This document shows positions 38,154-48,207 of a stretch of 64,000 nucleotides of DNA, one piece after another. This stretch comes from Candidatus Tectimicrobiota bacterium. GTDB taxonomy: Bacteria > Tectomicrobia > Entotheonellia > Entotheonellales > Entotheonellaceae. Below the pieces are notes generated by a model. That model was not told where the DNA came from and ran no database searches. It was given only the letters and a program-made list of their open reading frames with translations. Within the stretch, counting starts at the first letter, position 1. Every line of letters begins with the position of its first letter. The DNA lies in assembly GCA_026005175.1 (NCBI GenBank), contig BPKO01000013.1, positions 34,721 through 98,720 of the forward strand, written 5' to 3'. Position numbers and translations under genes: made by a program.

Positions 38154-39320
38154 TTAAGTGCCAGGGAGATGGCGGAGCCGCCACAGCAGCGGCAGGGCAG
38201 CCAGAGACAAGCCGGCGGCAAAGGCCACCAGCGCCGGCCGGGAGGCCTCGTAAAGCAGGCCCAAAAGGGTGCTGCCCGCGAACCAGGCCAGGCCGTAGCC
38301 GGTGCTGAAGAGCCCAAAGGCCGTGCCGCGGCGCGCCGGCGGCACCAGGGTGGCCACCGCCGCCCGCAGCACCGACTCCTGCATCCCCAGGCTTGCCCCC
38401 CACAGCCCCACCCCGGCCAGTGCCCACCCCGGGGAAGAAGAAAACGCCAGGGGGGCAACAAGGGCGGTAAGCGGAGCCAGGCAGAGCAGGCTGCCCAGGC
38501 CGTGGCGGTCAAAGAGGGGACCCATGGCCAGCGCCGCCCCGGCGTCCACGGCCATGGCCCCGGCATAGAGGACGGCAATGGCGGCGTCGGGCGCCAGGGC
38601 CTGCGCTTTGAGGTGGTAAGCAATAAGGGGGAAGTCGGCGGTGCTGGCAGCCAGGCAGGCGGCCGCCGCGAGGTAAAGCCAGAAAGCGCGCGGCAAGGGC
38701 GACGCCGGAGGCGGCGAGGCGGCGGCCAGCCCTTGCGGCTGCGGGAAGAAGGCGCGGGCCAGCAGCAGCGCCGCCAGGGCCAGCATCGCCGGCACGCCCA
38801 GCAGGGCAAAGCTGCGGGCATAGCCCTGCTGCGCGTAGAGCAAGGCGGCCACAAAAAGCGGCCCGGCCATGGCGCCGATTTGGTCGAGGGCCTCGTGCAC
38901 GCCAAAGCCGCGGCCGTGGCCCACCTGGCTGGTGGCATACGAAAGCAGCACGTCACGCGCCGGCGTGCGCAGCGCCTTGCCCAGGCGTTCGACCACCAGC
39001 AGCAGCGCTGCCAGCGGCCAGTGGTGCGCCAGGGCCAGCATGGGCACGGCGAGCAAGTTGACGCCGTAGCCAAGCAGGGTAAGCGTCCAGTAGCGCCGGG
39101 TGCGGTCTGCCAGGTAGCCCGACAGCAGGCGCAGGCCGTAGCCTGCCCCTTCGCCCAGCCCGGCCACCAGCCCCACCACCGCGGCGCGAGCGCCGAGCAG
39201 GGCGAGAAACGGGCCGCTGATGCTGCGCGCCCCTTCGTACGTGACGTCGGCCAGCAGGCTGACGAGGCCAAACAGGACCACCACGCGCCACGCCGCCCGC
39301 ACCGCCTGCGAGCGTGCCAT
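38154..39320 (-). CDS. MFS transporter
   Basis: A 388-aa, roughly 12-helix major facilitator protein. VSLLADVTYEGARSISGPFLALLGA and GLGEGAGYGLRLLSGYLADRTRRYW (with the DRTRR loop of motif A) identify an MFS subgroup common in bacteria without assigned substrate; the second half has GPLFDRHGLGSLL and GTAFGLFSTGYGLAWFAGSTLLG. ATG at 39320 has GGAGGGAGAAG upstream. It is divergent from the iron-regulated FTR1 gene, so a role in metal or siderophore export is possible but not shown. Confidence 0.82.
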   Translation of the reverse strand: MARSQAVRAAWRVVVLFGLVSLLADVTYEGARSISGPFLALLGARAAVVGLVAGLGEGAGYGLRLLSGYLADRTRRYWTLTLLGYGVNLLAVPMLALAHHWPLAALLLVVERLGKALRTPARDVLLSYATSQVGHGRGFGVHEALDQIGAMAGPLFVAALLYAQQGYARSFALLGVPAMLALAALLLARAFFPQPQGLAAASPPPASPLPRAFWLYLAAAACLAASTADFPLIAYHLKAQALAPDAAIAVLYAGAMAVDAGAALAMGPLFDRHGLGSLLCLAPLTALVAPLAFSSSPGWALAGVGLWGASLGMQESVLRAAVATLVPPARRGTAFGLFSTGYGLAWFAGSTLLGLLYEASRPALVAFAAGLSLAALPLLWRLRHLPGT

Positions 39321-39380
39321 CCGCTTCTCCCTCCTCCGCCCCCGCAGTATATCCCGCTGCCCGCCCCGCCGCCAGCCCCG

Positions 39381-39409
39381 TTGCCTTTTGCCCACGGCGC
39401 TGGTACACT
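39381..39409 (+). promoter_or_regulatory. Promoter of the cytochrome c-FTR1 gene
   Basis: TTGCCT (39381-39386), 17-bp spacer, TACACT (39404-39409) with TGG before it (extended -10). Confidence 0.6.
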
Positions 39410-39417
39410 GAAGCCAA

Positions 39418-39436
39418 AAATAAGAATCATTCTCAT
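39418..39436 (+). promoter_or_regulatory. Fur-box-like operator
   Basis: AATAAGAATCATTCTCATC contains the inverted repeat AGAAT-C-ATTCT and matches the Fur consensus pattern. It lies at about +2 to +20 of the FTR1 transcript, where Fur with Fe(II) would block transcription. The downstream gene is an iron permease, which supports the reading. Confidence 0.65.
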
Positions 39437-39452
39437 CTCGAGGAGGCAGGCG

Positions 39453-41357
39453 ATGCGGGCGTGGGCCGCGGGCGTGGTGTTCCTCTTGGTGGTGGGCCGT
39501 GGCGCGGGAGAGGCGGCGCCGCAGGAGGTGGCGCGGGCGCTGCTGCACCTTCTCGACTACCTGGCCGTTGACTACCCGGCCACGGTACGCGACGGCGCCG
39601 TGGTCGACCCTGAGGAGTATGCCGAGCAGCAGGAGTTTGCCCGCCAGCTGCTCGGGCAGCTTGAGCGCCTGCCTGCCGAAGCGCGGCGCGAGGCGCTGCG
39701 CCCCCAGGTCGAGGCGCTGGTAGCGGCCATCGACCAGCGCCGGCCCGCCGCAGAAGTACAGGCGCTGTGCGCCCGCCTGTCGACAGCCCTGATTGCCGCC
39801 TACGAGGTGCCGGTGGCGCCGCGGCGCCTGCCGCCGCTGGCCGCCGCCCCGGCCCTCTTCCAGCAGCACTGCGCCGCCTGCCACGGCCCCCAGGGCTTTG
39901 GCGACGGCCCGGCCGCCGCGGCGCTGCAGCCGCCGCCGAGCAACTTCCACGACCGCCAGCGCCAGCAGCAGCGCAGCGTCTACAGCCTCTACAGCACCCT
40001 TACCCTGGGGGTGGCCGGCACCGCCATGCCCGCTTTTACTCAGCTCAGCGACGCCGAGCGCTGGGCTCTGGCCTTTTACGTGAGCAACTTCTTTGCCACC
40101 GAGGCCGAGCGCGCCCGCGGCCAAAGGCTGTGGCAGCAGGGCCGCTTTCGCGCCCTCTTTCCTGACCTGGCCGCCCTGACGCGCGCCACCCCGGCAGCGG
40201 TGGCCGCCCGCGCCGGGGAAGAGGGGGTAGCGGTGCTGGCCTATCTTCGCGCCGCGCCGCAGCAGGTGCTGTCGGCCGCCGCTTCTCCCCTGGTGGTGGC
40301 GCAGCAGCAGCTTGCCGCCAGCCTGGCGGCCTACCGGGCGGGGGAAGTCTCGCGCGCCTACGACTTGGCGGTGGCGGCGTACCTGGAGGGCTTCGAGCTT
40401 GCCGAAGCGGGACTGCGTGCCGTCGATGCCGGCTTGGTGGGGCGCATCGAGGCGGCCATGGCGGACTACCGCCAGGCCCTCCGCCAAGGGGTGGCGGCTG
40501 AGGTCCTGGCGGCGCGGGTTGAGGCGCTGCAGGCCCTGCTGCAGCAGGCGGCGCGGCGCCTGGAAACCGGCGGCCTGTCGCCGGCGGCCGGCTTTGCCGG
40601 GGCGTTTGTCGTCCTGCTGCGCGAGGGGCTAGAAGCGGTGCTGATTCTGGCTGCCATGGTGGCGTTTCTGCGGCGGGTGGGGCGCCGCGACGCCCTGCGC
40701 TACGTGCACGCTGGCTGGGGAGCGGCGCTGCTGCTGGGCGGCCTTACTTGGCTGGCGGCCCGCTCGCTGGTGCGCGTGAGCGGGGCCAGCCGCGAGGTCA
40801 CCGAAGGGGTAGCCGCGCTGCTGGCGGCGGCGGTGCTGGTGTACGTGGGCTGCTGGCTGCACAACCACGCCCACGCGCAGCGCTGGCAGCGCTTCTTGCA
40901 GGAAAAGATGGCCCACACGCTTGGCCGCGGCCGGCTCTGGGGGCTGGCCCTGGTGGCCTTTGTCGCCGTTTACCGCGAGGCACTGGAAACGGTGCTCTTT
41001 TACGAAGCCCTGTGGCTGCAAGCCCTGCCCGCGGCGCGCAGCGCCCTCCTCCTGGGGCTGGGCACTGCTGCGCTGGCCCTGGGCGGGCTGGTCTGGCTGC
41101 TCCTGCGCTACAGCGTGCGCCTGCCGCTGCGGCGCTTTTTCCAAGTCAATGCCGCTTTGCTGCTGGCCCTGGCGGTGATCCTTGCCGGGCGCGGCGTTGC
41201 CGCTTTGCAGGAAGCCGGCCGGCTGCAGGCGCATCGCCTGGGGGTGCCGGGGCTGCCCTGGCTGGGCCTCTATCCCACCCTGGAGGGCTTGGGGGTGCAG
41301 CTGGCCCTGGTGGCGGCCATCGGCGCCGTGGTCTGGTGGCAGCGGCGGCAGGGATGA
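39453..41357 (+). CDS. Cytochrome c-FTR1 iron permease fusion
   Basis: A 634-aa protein with three parts: signal peptide (residues 1-22); periplasmic region with a class I cytochrome c (about 125-235; heme site CAACHG, Met ligand in GTAMPAF) and a helical linker; and a C-terminal seven-helix FTR1 permease (about 380-634) with the iron-binding motifs REGLE (LLREGLEAVLIL) and REALE (VYREALETVLFYEA). The heme domain may oxidise Fe(II) or pass electrons during uptake, as ferroxidases do for yeast Ftr1 (inference). AGGAGGC precedes the ATG. The Fur-like box upstream supports an iron function. Confidence 0.9.
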   Translation: MRAWAAGVVFLLVVGRGAGEAAPQEVARALLHLLDYLAVDYPATVRDGAVVDPEEYAEQQEFARQLLGQLERLPAEARREALRPQVEALVAAIDQRRPAAEVQALCARLSTALIAAYEVPVAPRRLPPLAAAPALFQQHCAACHGPQGFGDGPAAAALQPPPSNFHDRQRQQQRSVYSLYSTLTLGVAGTAMPAFTQLSDAERWALAFYVSNFFATEAERARGQRLWQQGRFRALFPDLAALTRATPAAVAARAGEEGVAVLAYLRAAPQQVLSAAASPLVVAQQQLAASLAAYRAGEVSRAYDLAVAAYLEGFELAEAGLRAVDAGLVGRIEAAMADYRQALRQGVAAEVLAARVEALQALLQQAARRLETGGLSPAAGFAGAFVVLLREGLEAVLILAAMVAFLRRVGRRDALRYVHAGWGAALLLGGLTWLAARSLVRVSGASREVTEGVAALLAAAVLVYVGCWLHNHAHAQRWQRFLQEKMAHTLGRGRLWGLALVAFVAVYREALETVLFYEALWLQALPAARSALLLGLGTAALALGGLVWLLLRYSVRLPLRRFFQVNAALLLALAVILAGRGVAALQEAGRLQAHRLGVPGLPWLGLYPTLEGLGVQLALVAAIGAVVWWQRRQG

Positions 41358-41363
41358 GGGCGC

Positions 41364-41969
41364 TCAGGCCTTGCGCAGCACGGCAAAGGTCTGGGCGTGC
41401 ACAAAGCGCAGCAGGGCGTGCAGGCTTGCAAGCTCCAGCCCGCTGGCCGCCACCAGGGCGCGAAAGCGCGCGAGGGTGAGCATGCCCTGGCGGGCGCGCC
41501 CGCCGCGCCAGCGGCGCGTGGCGGCGTGCAGGGGCGTGTAGCGGTAAAACGAGACGAGGACCACGCGGCGCGTCACCCGCGCCAGCTCTTGCAGGATCTG
41601 CTGCCGCTCGGCGTCGGGGCGGCGGTGGTGGAGCAGGCGCACGCACAGGGCCCCGTCAAAGGCGCCGTCGGCAAAAGGCAGGGCCAAGAGGCTGGCCTGC
41701 ACCCAGCGGCCCCGCCCGTGGGCTTCGGCGGCCAGGCGCAGCATGGCAAGGCTGAGGTCGGCGCCGACGGCGGTAAAGCCCAGGCGGGCCAGCAAGGGCG
41801 CGAAGCGGCCGTAGCCGCAGGGTACGTCGAGCCACGGCCCTTGCGGGGGCAGCCAGGCGCGCAGCAGGTGGGCGAGCAGGCGCTGCTCGCGCCAGTTCAC
41901 CCACGCCTGATCAAGCGTGCGGTAGCGCCGCTGCCGGTAGGCGCGGGCCTGTTCCAGAGTGAGGGCCAT
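41364..41969 (-). CDS. Class I SAM-dependent methyltransferase
   Basis: A 201-aa Rossmann-fold methyltransferase: motif I WLDVPCGYGRFAPLLARLG, the acidic VGADLSLAMLRLA, and motif IV-like FADGAFDGALCVRLLHH. The substrate is unknown. It follows the tungstate ABC ATPase gene by 12 bp and is probably the last gene of that operon. Confidence 0.82.
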   Translation of the reverse strand: MALTLEQARAYRQRRYRTLDQAWVNWREQRLLAHLLRAWLPPQGPWLDVPCGYGRFAPLLARLGFTAVGADLSLAMLRLAAEAHGRGRWVQASLLALPFADGAFDGALCVRLLHHRRPDAERQQILQELARVTRRVVLVSFYRYTPLHAATRRWRGGRARQGMLTLARFRALVAASGLELASLHALLRFVHAQTFAVLRKA

Positions 41970-41981
41970 CGCCTTTCTCCT

Positions 41982-43064
<1,083 letters not shown>

Positions 43065-43083
<19 letters not shown>

Positions 43084-43778
43084 CGGATCTGCTCTCGCTG
43101 CTGGATCTGCGTCAGGAGAAAGTTCACCGCAAAGCTCAGGGCGAGCAGGATCAGCCCCAGGGCAATGGCGGTGCCGAAGTTGCCCATCTGCGTTTCGAGC
43201 ACCGTGGCGGTGGTGAGCACCCGCGTCTGCCCCTTGATGTTGCCCCCCACCATCATCACCGAGCCCACTTCGGAAATGGCGCCACCAAAGCCGGCCATGA
43301 TGGCGGCCAGCAGCGGCAGCCGCGCTTCTTTGGCCAGCAGCCACAGCAGCTGCCACCGCGAAGCCCCCAGCCCCAGGAGCTGCAAGCCCAGCTGCGGGTT
43401 CAGGGTCTGAAAGGCGGCCAGGGTGAGGCCGGCGACAATGGGGAAGGCGATCACCGCCTGCGCCAGGATCATGGCCGCCGGCGTGTACATGAGGTCGAGG
43501 AAGCCCAGCGGCCCGCTGCGCCAGAGTAAGATGCTGATGAAAAGGCCCACCACCACCGGCGGCAGCCCCATGCCGGTATTTATCAGGCTCACCAGCAGGG
43601 TGCGGCCGGGAAAGCGGGCCAGGGCCAGGAAGCTCCCCAGGGGCACCCCGCAGAGCAGCGCCAGCAGGGTGGCACTGCCCGAGACCTGCAAAGAGAGCAG
43701 GGTAATCTGCCACACCTCGCGCTCGCCGCGCCACAGCAGCACCAGCGCCTGCCTTAGGCCCTCCCATAGCAGCTCCAT
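43065..43778 (-). CDS. tupB: Tungstate-type ABC transporter permease
   Basis: A 237-aa membrane protein with five or six helices and the EAA loop LLGLGASRWQLLWLLAKEARLPLLAAI (in parts), followed by GFGGAISEVGSVMMVGGNIKGQTRVLTTATVLETQMG (in parts), which is the characteristic TupB/permease signature. ATG at 43778 is chosen because family members start with this short helix; an in-frame upstream start lies inside tupA. Confidence 0.9.
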
Positions 43779-43788
43779 GGCGGCCTCC

Positions 43789-44612
43789 TCAGGGCAAGGG
43801 GTCCAGGACAAAGAGCGGCTGGCCGAAGCGCTCGACGCCGTAGCGGGCGATCAGGGCCCGCGCCTCCTCGCCAAGCAGCCAGGCGTGAAAGGCGCGGGCG
43901 CCGGCAGCGTTGACCCGCGGGTGCCGCGCCGGGTTGACCAGCATGACGCTGTAGGGGTTGCGCAGGACGGGATCGCCGGCAAAAAGAAGCCGCAGCCGCA
44001 GCGTCTGCTGCAGAGACAGGTAAGTGGCGCGGTCGCTCAGGGTATAGGCCTGCCTTTTCGCTGGCCAGGCGCAGCGTGGCGGCCATGCCCTGCCCGGCTT
44101 CCAGGTACCAGGCGCCTGCGGGCTGAACGCCGGCGGCGCGCCACAGCGCCTGTTCCTTTTGGTGCGTGCCAGAGTGGTCACCCCGCGAGACAAAGCGTGC
44201 CTGGTGCTGGGCGATGCGCCGGAAGGCCTCGGCAGCCGTGCGCGCCTGCGCCACCTGCGCCGGGTCGCGCCGGCGGCCCCACGAGGACGAAGTCGTTGTG
44301 CATGAAGGGCACCCGCGCGATGAGCCAGCCGGCGGCCACCAGCGGCGCTTCTGCTTCCGGGGCGTGGGTGATGAGCACGTCGGCATCGCCGCGCCGGCCC
44401 AGGGCCAGCGCCTTGCCGGTGCCCACGGCAATGGTCTTGACCAGATAGCCCGTCTTGGCCTGGAAGACGGGGAGCAGCACGTCGAGCAAGCCCGAGTCGC
44501 GGGTGCTGGTGGTGGTGGCCAGCAGCACCACCCGGTTGGCTGCCCGCCCGGCCGGCAAAGCGGCAAGGAGCACGCCGAGCAAAAGCCCCAGCAGCGTCTT
44601 GCTGCGTCGCAT
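43789..44612 (-). CDS. tupA: Tungstate-binding periplasmic protein (two frameshifts)
   Basis: Read through, about 274 aa. Signal peptide, then the TupA ligand motif VVLLATTTSTRDSGLLDVLL, TGKALALGRRGDADVLITHAPEAE and NDFVLVGPP. Two single-base insertions break it: CC at 44270-44271 (repair joins VGPP to RDPAQVAQA) and CC at 44053-44054 (repair joins RLASEK to QAYTLSDRATYL). The TTTS oxyanion site is the TupA class; WtpA/ModA differ. Tungsten or molybdenum taken up here would feed pterin enzymes such as the MsrP-like protein at 55.7 kb. Confidence 0.87.
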
Positions 44613-44624
44613 CCGCCTCTCCTC

Positions 44625-45519
44625 TCAGGGGGCGCGCAGGCGCCCCGTTTCGCTCGTGTCGTAGCCGCCCAGGGCGGCCAGCTGCGCCCGAAAGGCACGC
44701 GAGCCCACAAGGTTGAGCAGCAGCTGCACGCGGCGGGAGAAAAAGTGCGCCTGCGGAATGAGCAAGTCGAAGCGCTCCTGGGTCAGGGGCACGAAGTCCA
44801 GGCCCAGCAGCCGCGCCGTGGCGCGCGTGGCCAGGCCCACGTCGGCCTCGCGGCGCAATACTTTGAGGCCCACTTCCAGGTGAGTGGTCACGGCGTCCTC
44901 GTAGCCTGGCAGCCGCTGCGGCGAAATGCCCAGGCGGGCCAGCTCCTGGTCGAGGTAGGCGCGCGTGCCCGAGCCCGCCTGGCGGTTGACCAGGCGCAGG
45001 CCGCCGCGCGCCAGGTCGGCCAGGCCCGCGCAGCCCCTGCGGGTTGCCCGGCGGCACCAGCAGCCCCAGCTCGCGGTGAAAGAGGGTGACCGCCACCCCG
45101 CCGGCAGGGAGGAACTGCGGCAAGTAAGGGAGGTTGTACTCGCCGCTGGCGGCGTCGAACAGGTGCGCCAAGGCCAGATCGGCCAGGCCGTCGCGCAGCG
45201 CCGCCAGGCCGGCAGCGCTGCCCACCACGGCGAGAAAAAGCGAGGCCGGAGCCGTGCGCTGCGCGTAGCCCTGCTGCAGTAGCCCCAGGCAGGGGTCGTC
45301 GCTGCCCGCCACCAGCAGCACCGGCCGCGCCGCAGCCCGCGCCTGCCGCGTTCCCTGCACGCTTTCCTCCAGCCAGGCGTCAAGGAGGCGGCGGGAAAAC
45401 AGCCACTTGCCGGTAAGGCGCGTGGCCGGCAGGCGCCCCTGCCGCGCCAGGGCGTAGACTTTTTTCTCGTGCAGGCCCAGGTACTGGGCCACCTCTTTGG
45501 TGCTCAGCCACTCCCGCAT
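44625..45519 (-). CDS. Excisionase-type HTH regulator with PBP-like sensor domain (one frameshift)
   Basis: About 297 aa when repaired. An N-terminal winged helix of the excisionase/MerR class ([38 protein letters not shown] in parts; residues 1-50) is joined to a periplasmic-binding-protein-like domain (PF12727 type; [49 protein letters not shown] in parts). The break is in CCC at 45025-45027 (one extra base; repair joins NPQGLRG to [12 protein letters not shown]). Proteins of this build occur beside mod/tup operons and probably sense the oxyanion or cofactor. It is the first gene of the tup operon, 12 bp before tupA. Confidence 0.82.
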
Positions 45520-45526
45520 GCCCTAT

Positions 45527-45592
45527 CACATAGCACAGCGAAGAAAAAAGGGCAAGAAAACGCCAAAAAATCCTCAAAAAGTCCAAAAAGTC
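45527..45592 (-). promoter_or_regulatory. Promoter and direct repeat upstream of the tup operon
   Basis: On the minus strand TTGCCC (45555-45550) and TATGTG (45532-45527) with a 17-bp spacer. Just upstream lies a direct repeat of GGACTTTTT (plus strand AAAAAGTCC twice, 45573-45592), a possible operator for the HTH/PBP regulator. Confidence 0.45.
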
Positions 45593-45606
45593 CGAGAGCG
45601 GGGGCC

Positions 45607-45946
45607 TCAGCGGGGGCCGAAGACGATGACCGCCATGCCGGCCAGGCAGAGGGCGGAGCCCAGCAAGTCCCAGCGGTCGGGCGGGTGGCCTTCGACCAGC
45701 CACAGCCACAAGACGGCGGTGGTCACGTAGACGCCGCCGTAGGCGGCGTAGGTGCGGCCGGCGGCCCCCCGTCGGGTGCAGGGTGAGCAGCCAGGCAAAC
45801 AGCGCCAGGCTGGCAGCACCGGGCAGCAGCCACGCGGGGTGGGCACCGGCTTTGAGCCAGGCGTAGGCGGTGTAGCAGCCAAAGATCTCGGCGACAGCAG
45901 TAAGGGCAAACAGCAGCGCGGTTTTGGCTACCCGTAGCAGAAGCAT
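45607..45946 (-). CDS. YnfA-family small membrane protein (one frameshift)
   Basis: 112 aa when repaired, the usual YnfA length. Four hydrophobic helices; [21 protein letters not shown] at the start and [26 protein letters not shown] after the break are diagnostic (each read in parts). The break is a six-C run at 45765-45770, where five restore the frame. Function in bacteria is unclear; some members resemble small multidrug exporters. Confidence 0.82.
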
Positions 45947-45959
45947 CGCCCCCTCCTTT

Positions 45960-45984
45960 AAAAAGGACTCTGACCCCAATTTTT
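45960..45984. repeat. Single copy of a GACCCC-core repeat
   Basis: Shares the CTCTGACCCCA core and flanking A/T runs with the 24-bp inverted repeats at 56667-56690 and 57154-57177, with several differences. It overlaps the stop codon of the TlpA-like gene. Confidence 0.5.
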
Positions 45985-46525
45985 ACGGCTGGCAGCGGGG
46001 GTCGGCGAGCAGGGTGGCGAGCAGGGCGTGCACGGCGGGGGTGCCCCACGGGCGCGGCCCGACGGCGTGGCCCACGACGTGGCCGCCGCAGTCAAGGAGG
46101 TAGGTGGTGGGCAGGCCGCGCACCCGGTAAAGGTCGCTTACCCTGCCCTGGGCGTCAAGCAGGGCGGGGAAGTGCAGGCGGTGCTCGGCCATAAAGGCGG
46201 CGACGCGGGCGCGGTCTTCTTGCATGTTCACTGCCAGCAGCACGAAGGGGCGCTGGCGCAGGGCCTGGTAGAGCGCTTCCATGGTAGGCATTTCGTGCAC
46301 GCAGGGCGGGCACCAGGTGGCCCAGAAGTTGAGGAACACGACGCGGCCGCGCTGCGCCGCCAGGCGCCACCGCCGGCCCTGGGTGTCGGGGAGGTCGAAG
46401 TCGGCGGCGGCAGCCGGCGGCGACACAGGGGTCAGCCCGGCGGCGCGCAGCTGCGCCGCCAGCGGGTCGGCCAGGGCCAGGCGGCTGCCGAGCAGCAGCA
46501 GGGCCCCAAGGTAAAAGGGACGCAT
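45983..46525 (-). CDS. TlpA/ResA-type thioredoxin-like protein
   Basis: A 180-aa exported thiol-disulfide oxidoreductase. Signal peptide (residues 1-19), then a thioredoxin fold with NFWATWCPPCVHEMPTMEAL (active site CPPC) and the cis-Pro loop GLPTTYLLD. Such proteins reduce apocytochrome c or oxidase copper sites; nearby Sco and CtaG genes fit that role. A repeat overlaps its stop codon. Confidence 0.9.
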   Translation of the reverse strand: MRPFYLGALLLLGSRLALADPLAAQLRAAGLTPVSPPAAAADFDLPDTQGRRWRLAAQRGRVVFLNFWATWCPPCVHEMPTMEALYQALRQRPFVLLAVNMQEDRARVAAFMAEHRLHFPALLDAQGRVSDLYRVRGLPTTYLLDCGGHVVGHAVGPRPWGTPAVHALLATLLADPRCQP

Positions 46526-46587
46526 AGGGTCTCCTTGGCGTTTGCTTTGCTTGCCACAACAGCCGAGCCGCCCGGCCTATTCCCGCG

Positions 46588-46616
46588 TTGTCGGCAGCCC
46601 GGAGGCGTGGTATACT
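46588..46616 (+). promoter_or_regulatory. Promoter of the small protein/DUF4382-like/Sco genes
   Basis: TTGTCG (46588-46593), 17-bp spacer, TATACT (46611-46616), 53 bp before the first ATG. Confidence 0.6.
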
Positions 46617-46669
46617 CGCCGCGGCGCACAAAGGCGCAGCGGTTGCCTGAACCAAATAAGGATCGCATC

Positions 46670-46897
46670 ATGCGGGGTTGGGCTGTGGCCTGGGGGGTGG
46701 CAGCGTGGGGAATCCCGCAGGCCGCCTGGGCCTGTGCCGTGTGCTGGGGTGGGGACGATCCCCTGGCGCAGGGGCTGCGCGCGGGCATCGTCTTCTTGAT
46801 GGCCATGCCGTTTGCGCTGGGCAGTGCCTTTGCCGGCATTCTCTTCGTTGCCCACCGCCGGGCTCGGCGCCAGCCGACGGCGCGGCACCAAGGCTAA
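46670..46897 (+). CDS. Small secreted/membrane protein of unknown function
   Basis: 75 aa. An N-terminal signal-like segment ending in WACAVCWGGDDPLAQGL, with a CAVC motif directly after the predicted cleavage site, then one hydrophobic helix (about 36-58) and a basic tail. The CxxC just outside the membrane suggests metal or redox chemistry. It leads a three-gene run ending in Sco. I do not recognise a family. Confidence 0.65.
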   Translation: MRGWAVAWGVAAWGIPQAAWACAVCWGGDDPLAQGLRAGIVFLMAMPFALGSAFAGILFVAHRRARRQPTARHQG

Positions 46898-46900
46898 GCG

Positions 46901-47443
46901 GTGCGAGGAAGATACGGGGTCCTGCTCCTCGGGCTGCTGCTGGCACAGCTGGCGGTTGCGGGTGAGCCGGGGCGGCTGGAAATTTATCTCACCGACCACC
47001 GCCAGGCTATCGATGACTTTGCGTCTCTTGTCGTCGAACTGGAGGCCCTCCGCGTCAAGCGCCGCGTGGGCTGGCGCTTTTGGCAGTCGGGGTGGGAAGA
47101 GCTGGTGCCGCAGCAGCGGCGGCTCGACCTGACCGCCTACACGGACGGCCGCCGCGCCCTGGTGTTTGCAGGCGCGGTGGCAGCCGGCACGTTTGACGCC
47201 CTGGAATTGCGGCTGGCAGGCCTCAAGGGAGTGCTGCGGCGCGGCGGCAAGCCGGTGGCGGTGACCGACCGCACCGGGCCCCTTGCCGTGACGTTCCGCG
47301 TGCGGCCGCAGCAGACGACGCGCTTGGTGCTCGACCTCGTGGTGCTCGACCTGAGCGACCACGGCCAGGGGTACGTGCTACAGGTGGCGGGCTACGCGCA
47401 GTACGAAAACGGGGTGCTGGTCGACAAGGTGCCTCCGGGCTAA
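46901..47443 (+). CDS. Exported DUF4382-like protein
   Basis: A 180-aa protein starting with GTG 3 bp after the previous stop. Signal peptide (residues 1-20, ending AVAGEPG), then a beta-rich domain: LEIYLTDHRQAIDDFASLVVELEALRVKR (in parts) and the FDALELRLAGLKGVLRRGG region resemble DUF4382, which includes surface or metal-related lipoprotein domains. No lipobox cysteine here. Function unknown; the neighbour Sco suggests a link to copper or oxidase maturation. Confidence 0.6.
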   Translation: MRGRYGVLLLGLLLAQLAVAGEPGRLEIYLTDHRQAIDDFASLVVELEALRVKRRVGWRFWQSGWEELVPQQRRLDLTAYTDGRRALVFAGAVAAGTFDALELRLAGLKGVLRRGGKPVAVTDRTGPLAVTFRVRPQQTTRLVLDLVVLDLSDHGQGYVLQVAGYAQYENGVLVDKVPPG

Positions 47444-47454
47444 GGGAGGGGCGC

Positions 47455-48090
47455 ATGCGCCGGCCTCTCTTGCTTTTCCTTGCCAGCGGCCTCTTTGTAG
47501 GGCTGGCTGTACTGCTGGCCTGGCAGGGGTACCGGGCGGCGCGGCCGCGTGCCGGGGCCCTGCCGCTGGCGCCCTTGCAGGTCTACGGCGAAGTGCCGGC
47601 CTTTACCCTCACCGAGCGCAGCGGCCGCCGCGTGCGCCTGGCCGACCTGCGCGGCACCCTGTGGATTGCCAACTTCATTTATACCCGCTGCACCGACACC
47701 TGCCCGCTGCAGAGTGCCGAGATGGCCCGGCTGCAGCGCGAGCTGGCCGACCTGCCCGCGGTGCGGCTGGTCTCCATCAGCGTTGACCCCGCGCACGACA
47801 CGCCCGCGGTGCTGGCGCGCTATGCGGCGCGCTTTGGCGCCGATGCGCAGCGCTGGCTCTTCTTGACTGGCGACGAGGCCGCCATCCGGCGCCTCGTGCA
47901 AGAAGGCTTTCGCCTCAGCGCCGTGCCGGCCGCGGCGCAAGAGGGAATCATCCTGCACAGCAGCCGCTTTGTGCTTGTCGACGCCCAGGGGCGCATTCGC
48001 GGCTACTACCGCAGCGACGACCCCGATGCCCTGCGGCGCCTGCGGCGTGACGTGCGCACCCTCTGGCAGCAGCATGCCCGGGCGTCCTGA
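47455..48090 (+). CDS. Sco1/SenC copper chaperone
   Basis: A 211-aa membrane-anchored (helix about 5-24) thioredoxin-fold protein that delivers copper to cytochrome oxidase CuA. The copper site CTDTCP (CxxxC) within FIYTRCTDTCPLQSAEMARL and the distal histidine (IILHSSRFVLVD) are present, as is the SISVDPAHDTP loop. AGGGAGGGG precedes the ATG. Third gene after the CAVC protein; CtaG and FixH-like genes face it. Confidence 0.93.
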   Translation: MRRPLLLFLASGLFVGLAVLLAWQGYRAARPRAGALPLAPLQVYGEVPAFTLTERSGRRVRLADLRGTLWIANFIYTRCTDTCPLQSAEMARLQRELADLPAVRLVSISVDPAHDTPAVLARYAARFGADAQRWLFLTGDEAAIRRLVQEGFRLSAVPAAAQEGIILHSSRFVLVDAQGRIRGYYRSDDPDALRRLRRDVRTLWQQHARAS

Positions 48091-48207
48091 GGGAGACCCT
48101 CTGCGCCGGCTGTGCGGCTGGGGGCTGCTGTCGCTTGGCCACACGGCTATAGCTCTCGCACCGGGCGCCCCGAGGGGGGTGAAGCAAGGGGCGGCGGCCC
48201 TTGCGGG

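Noticed and set aside
38169-39452. Long in-frame N-terminal extension of the FTR1 gene running back over the MFS gene
   Set aside because: The extension is antisense to MFS, lacks domain similarity, and a signal peptide with a good ribosome-binding site begins at 39453.
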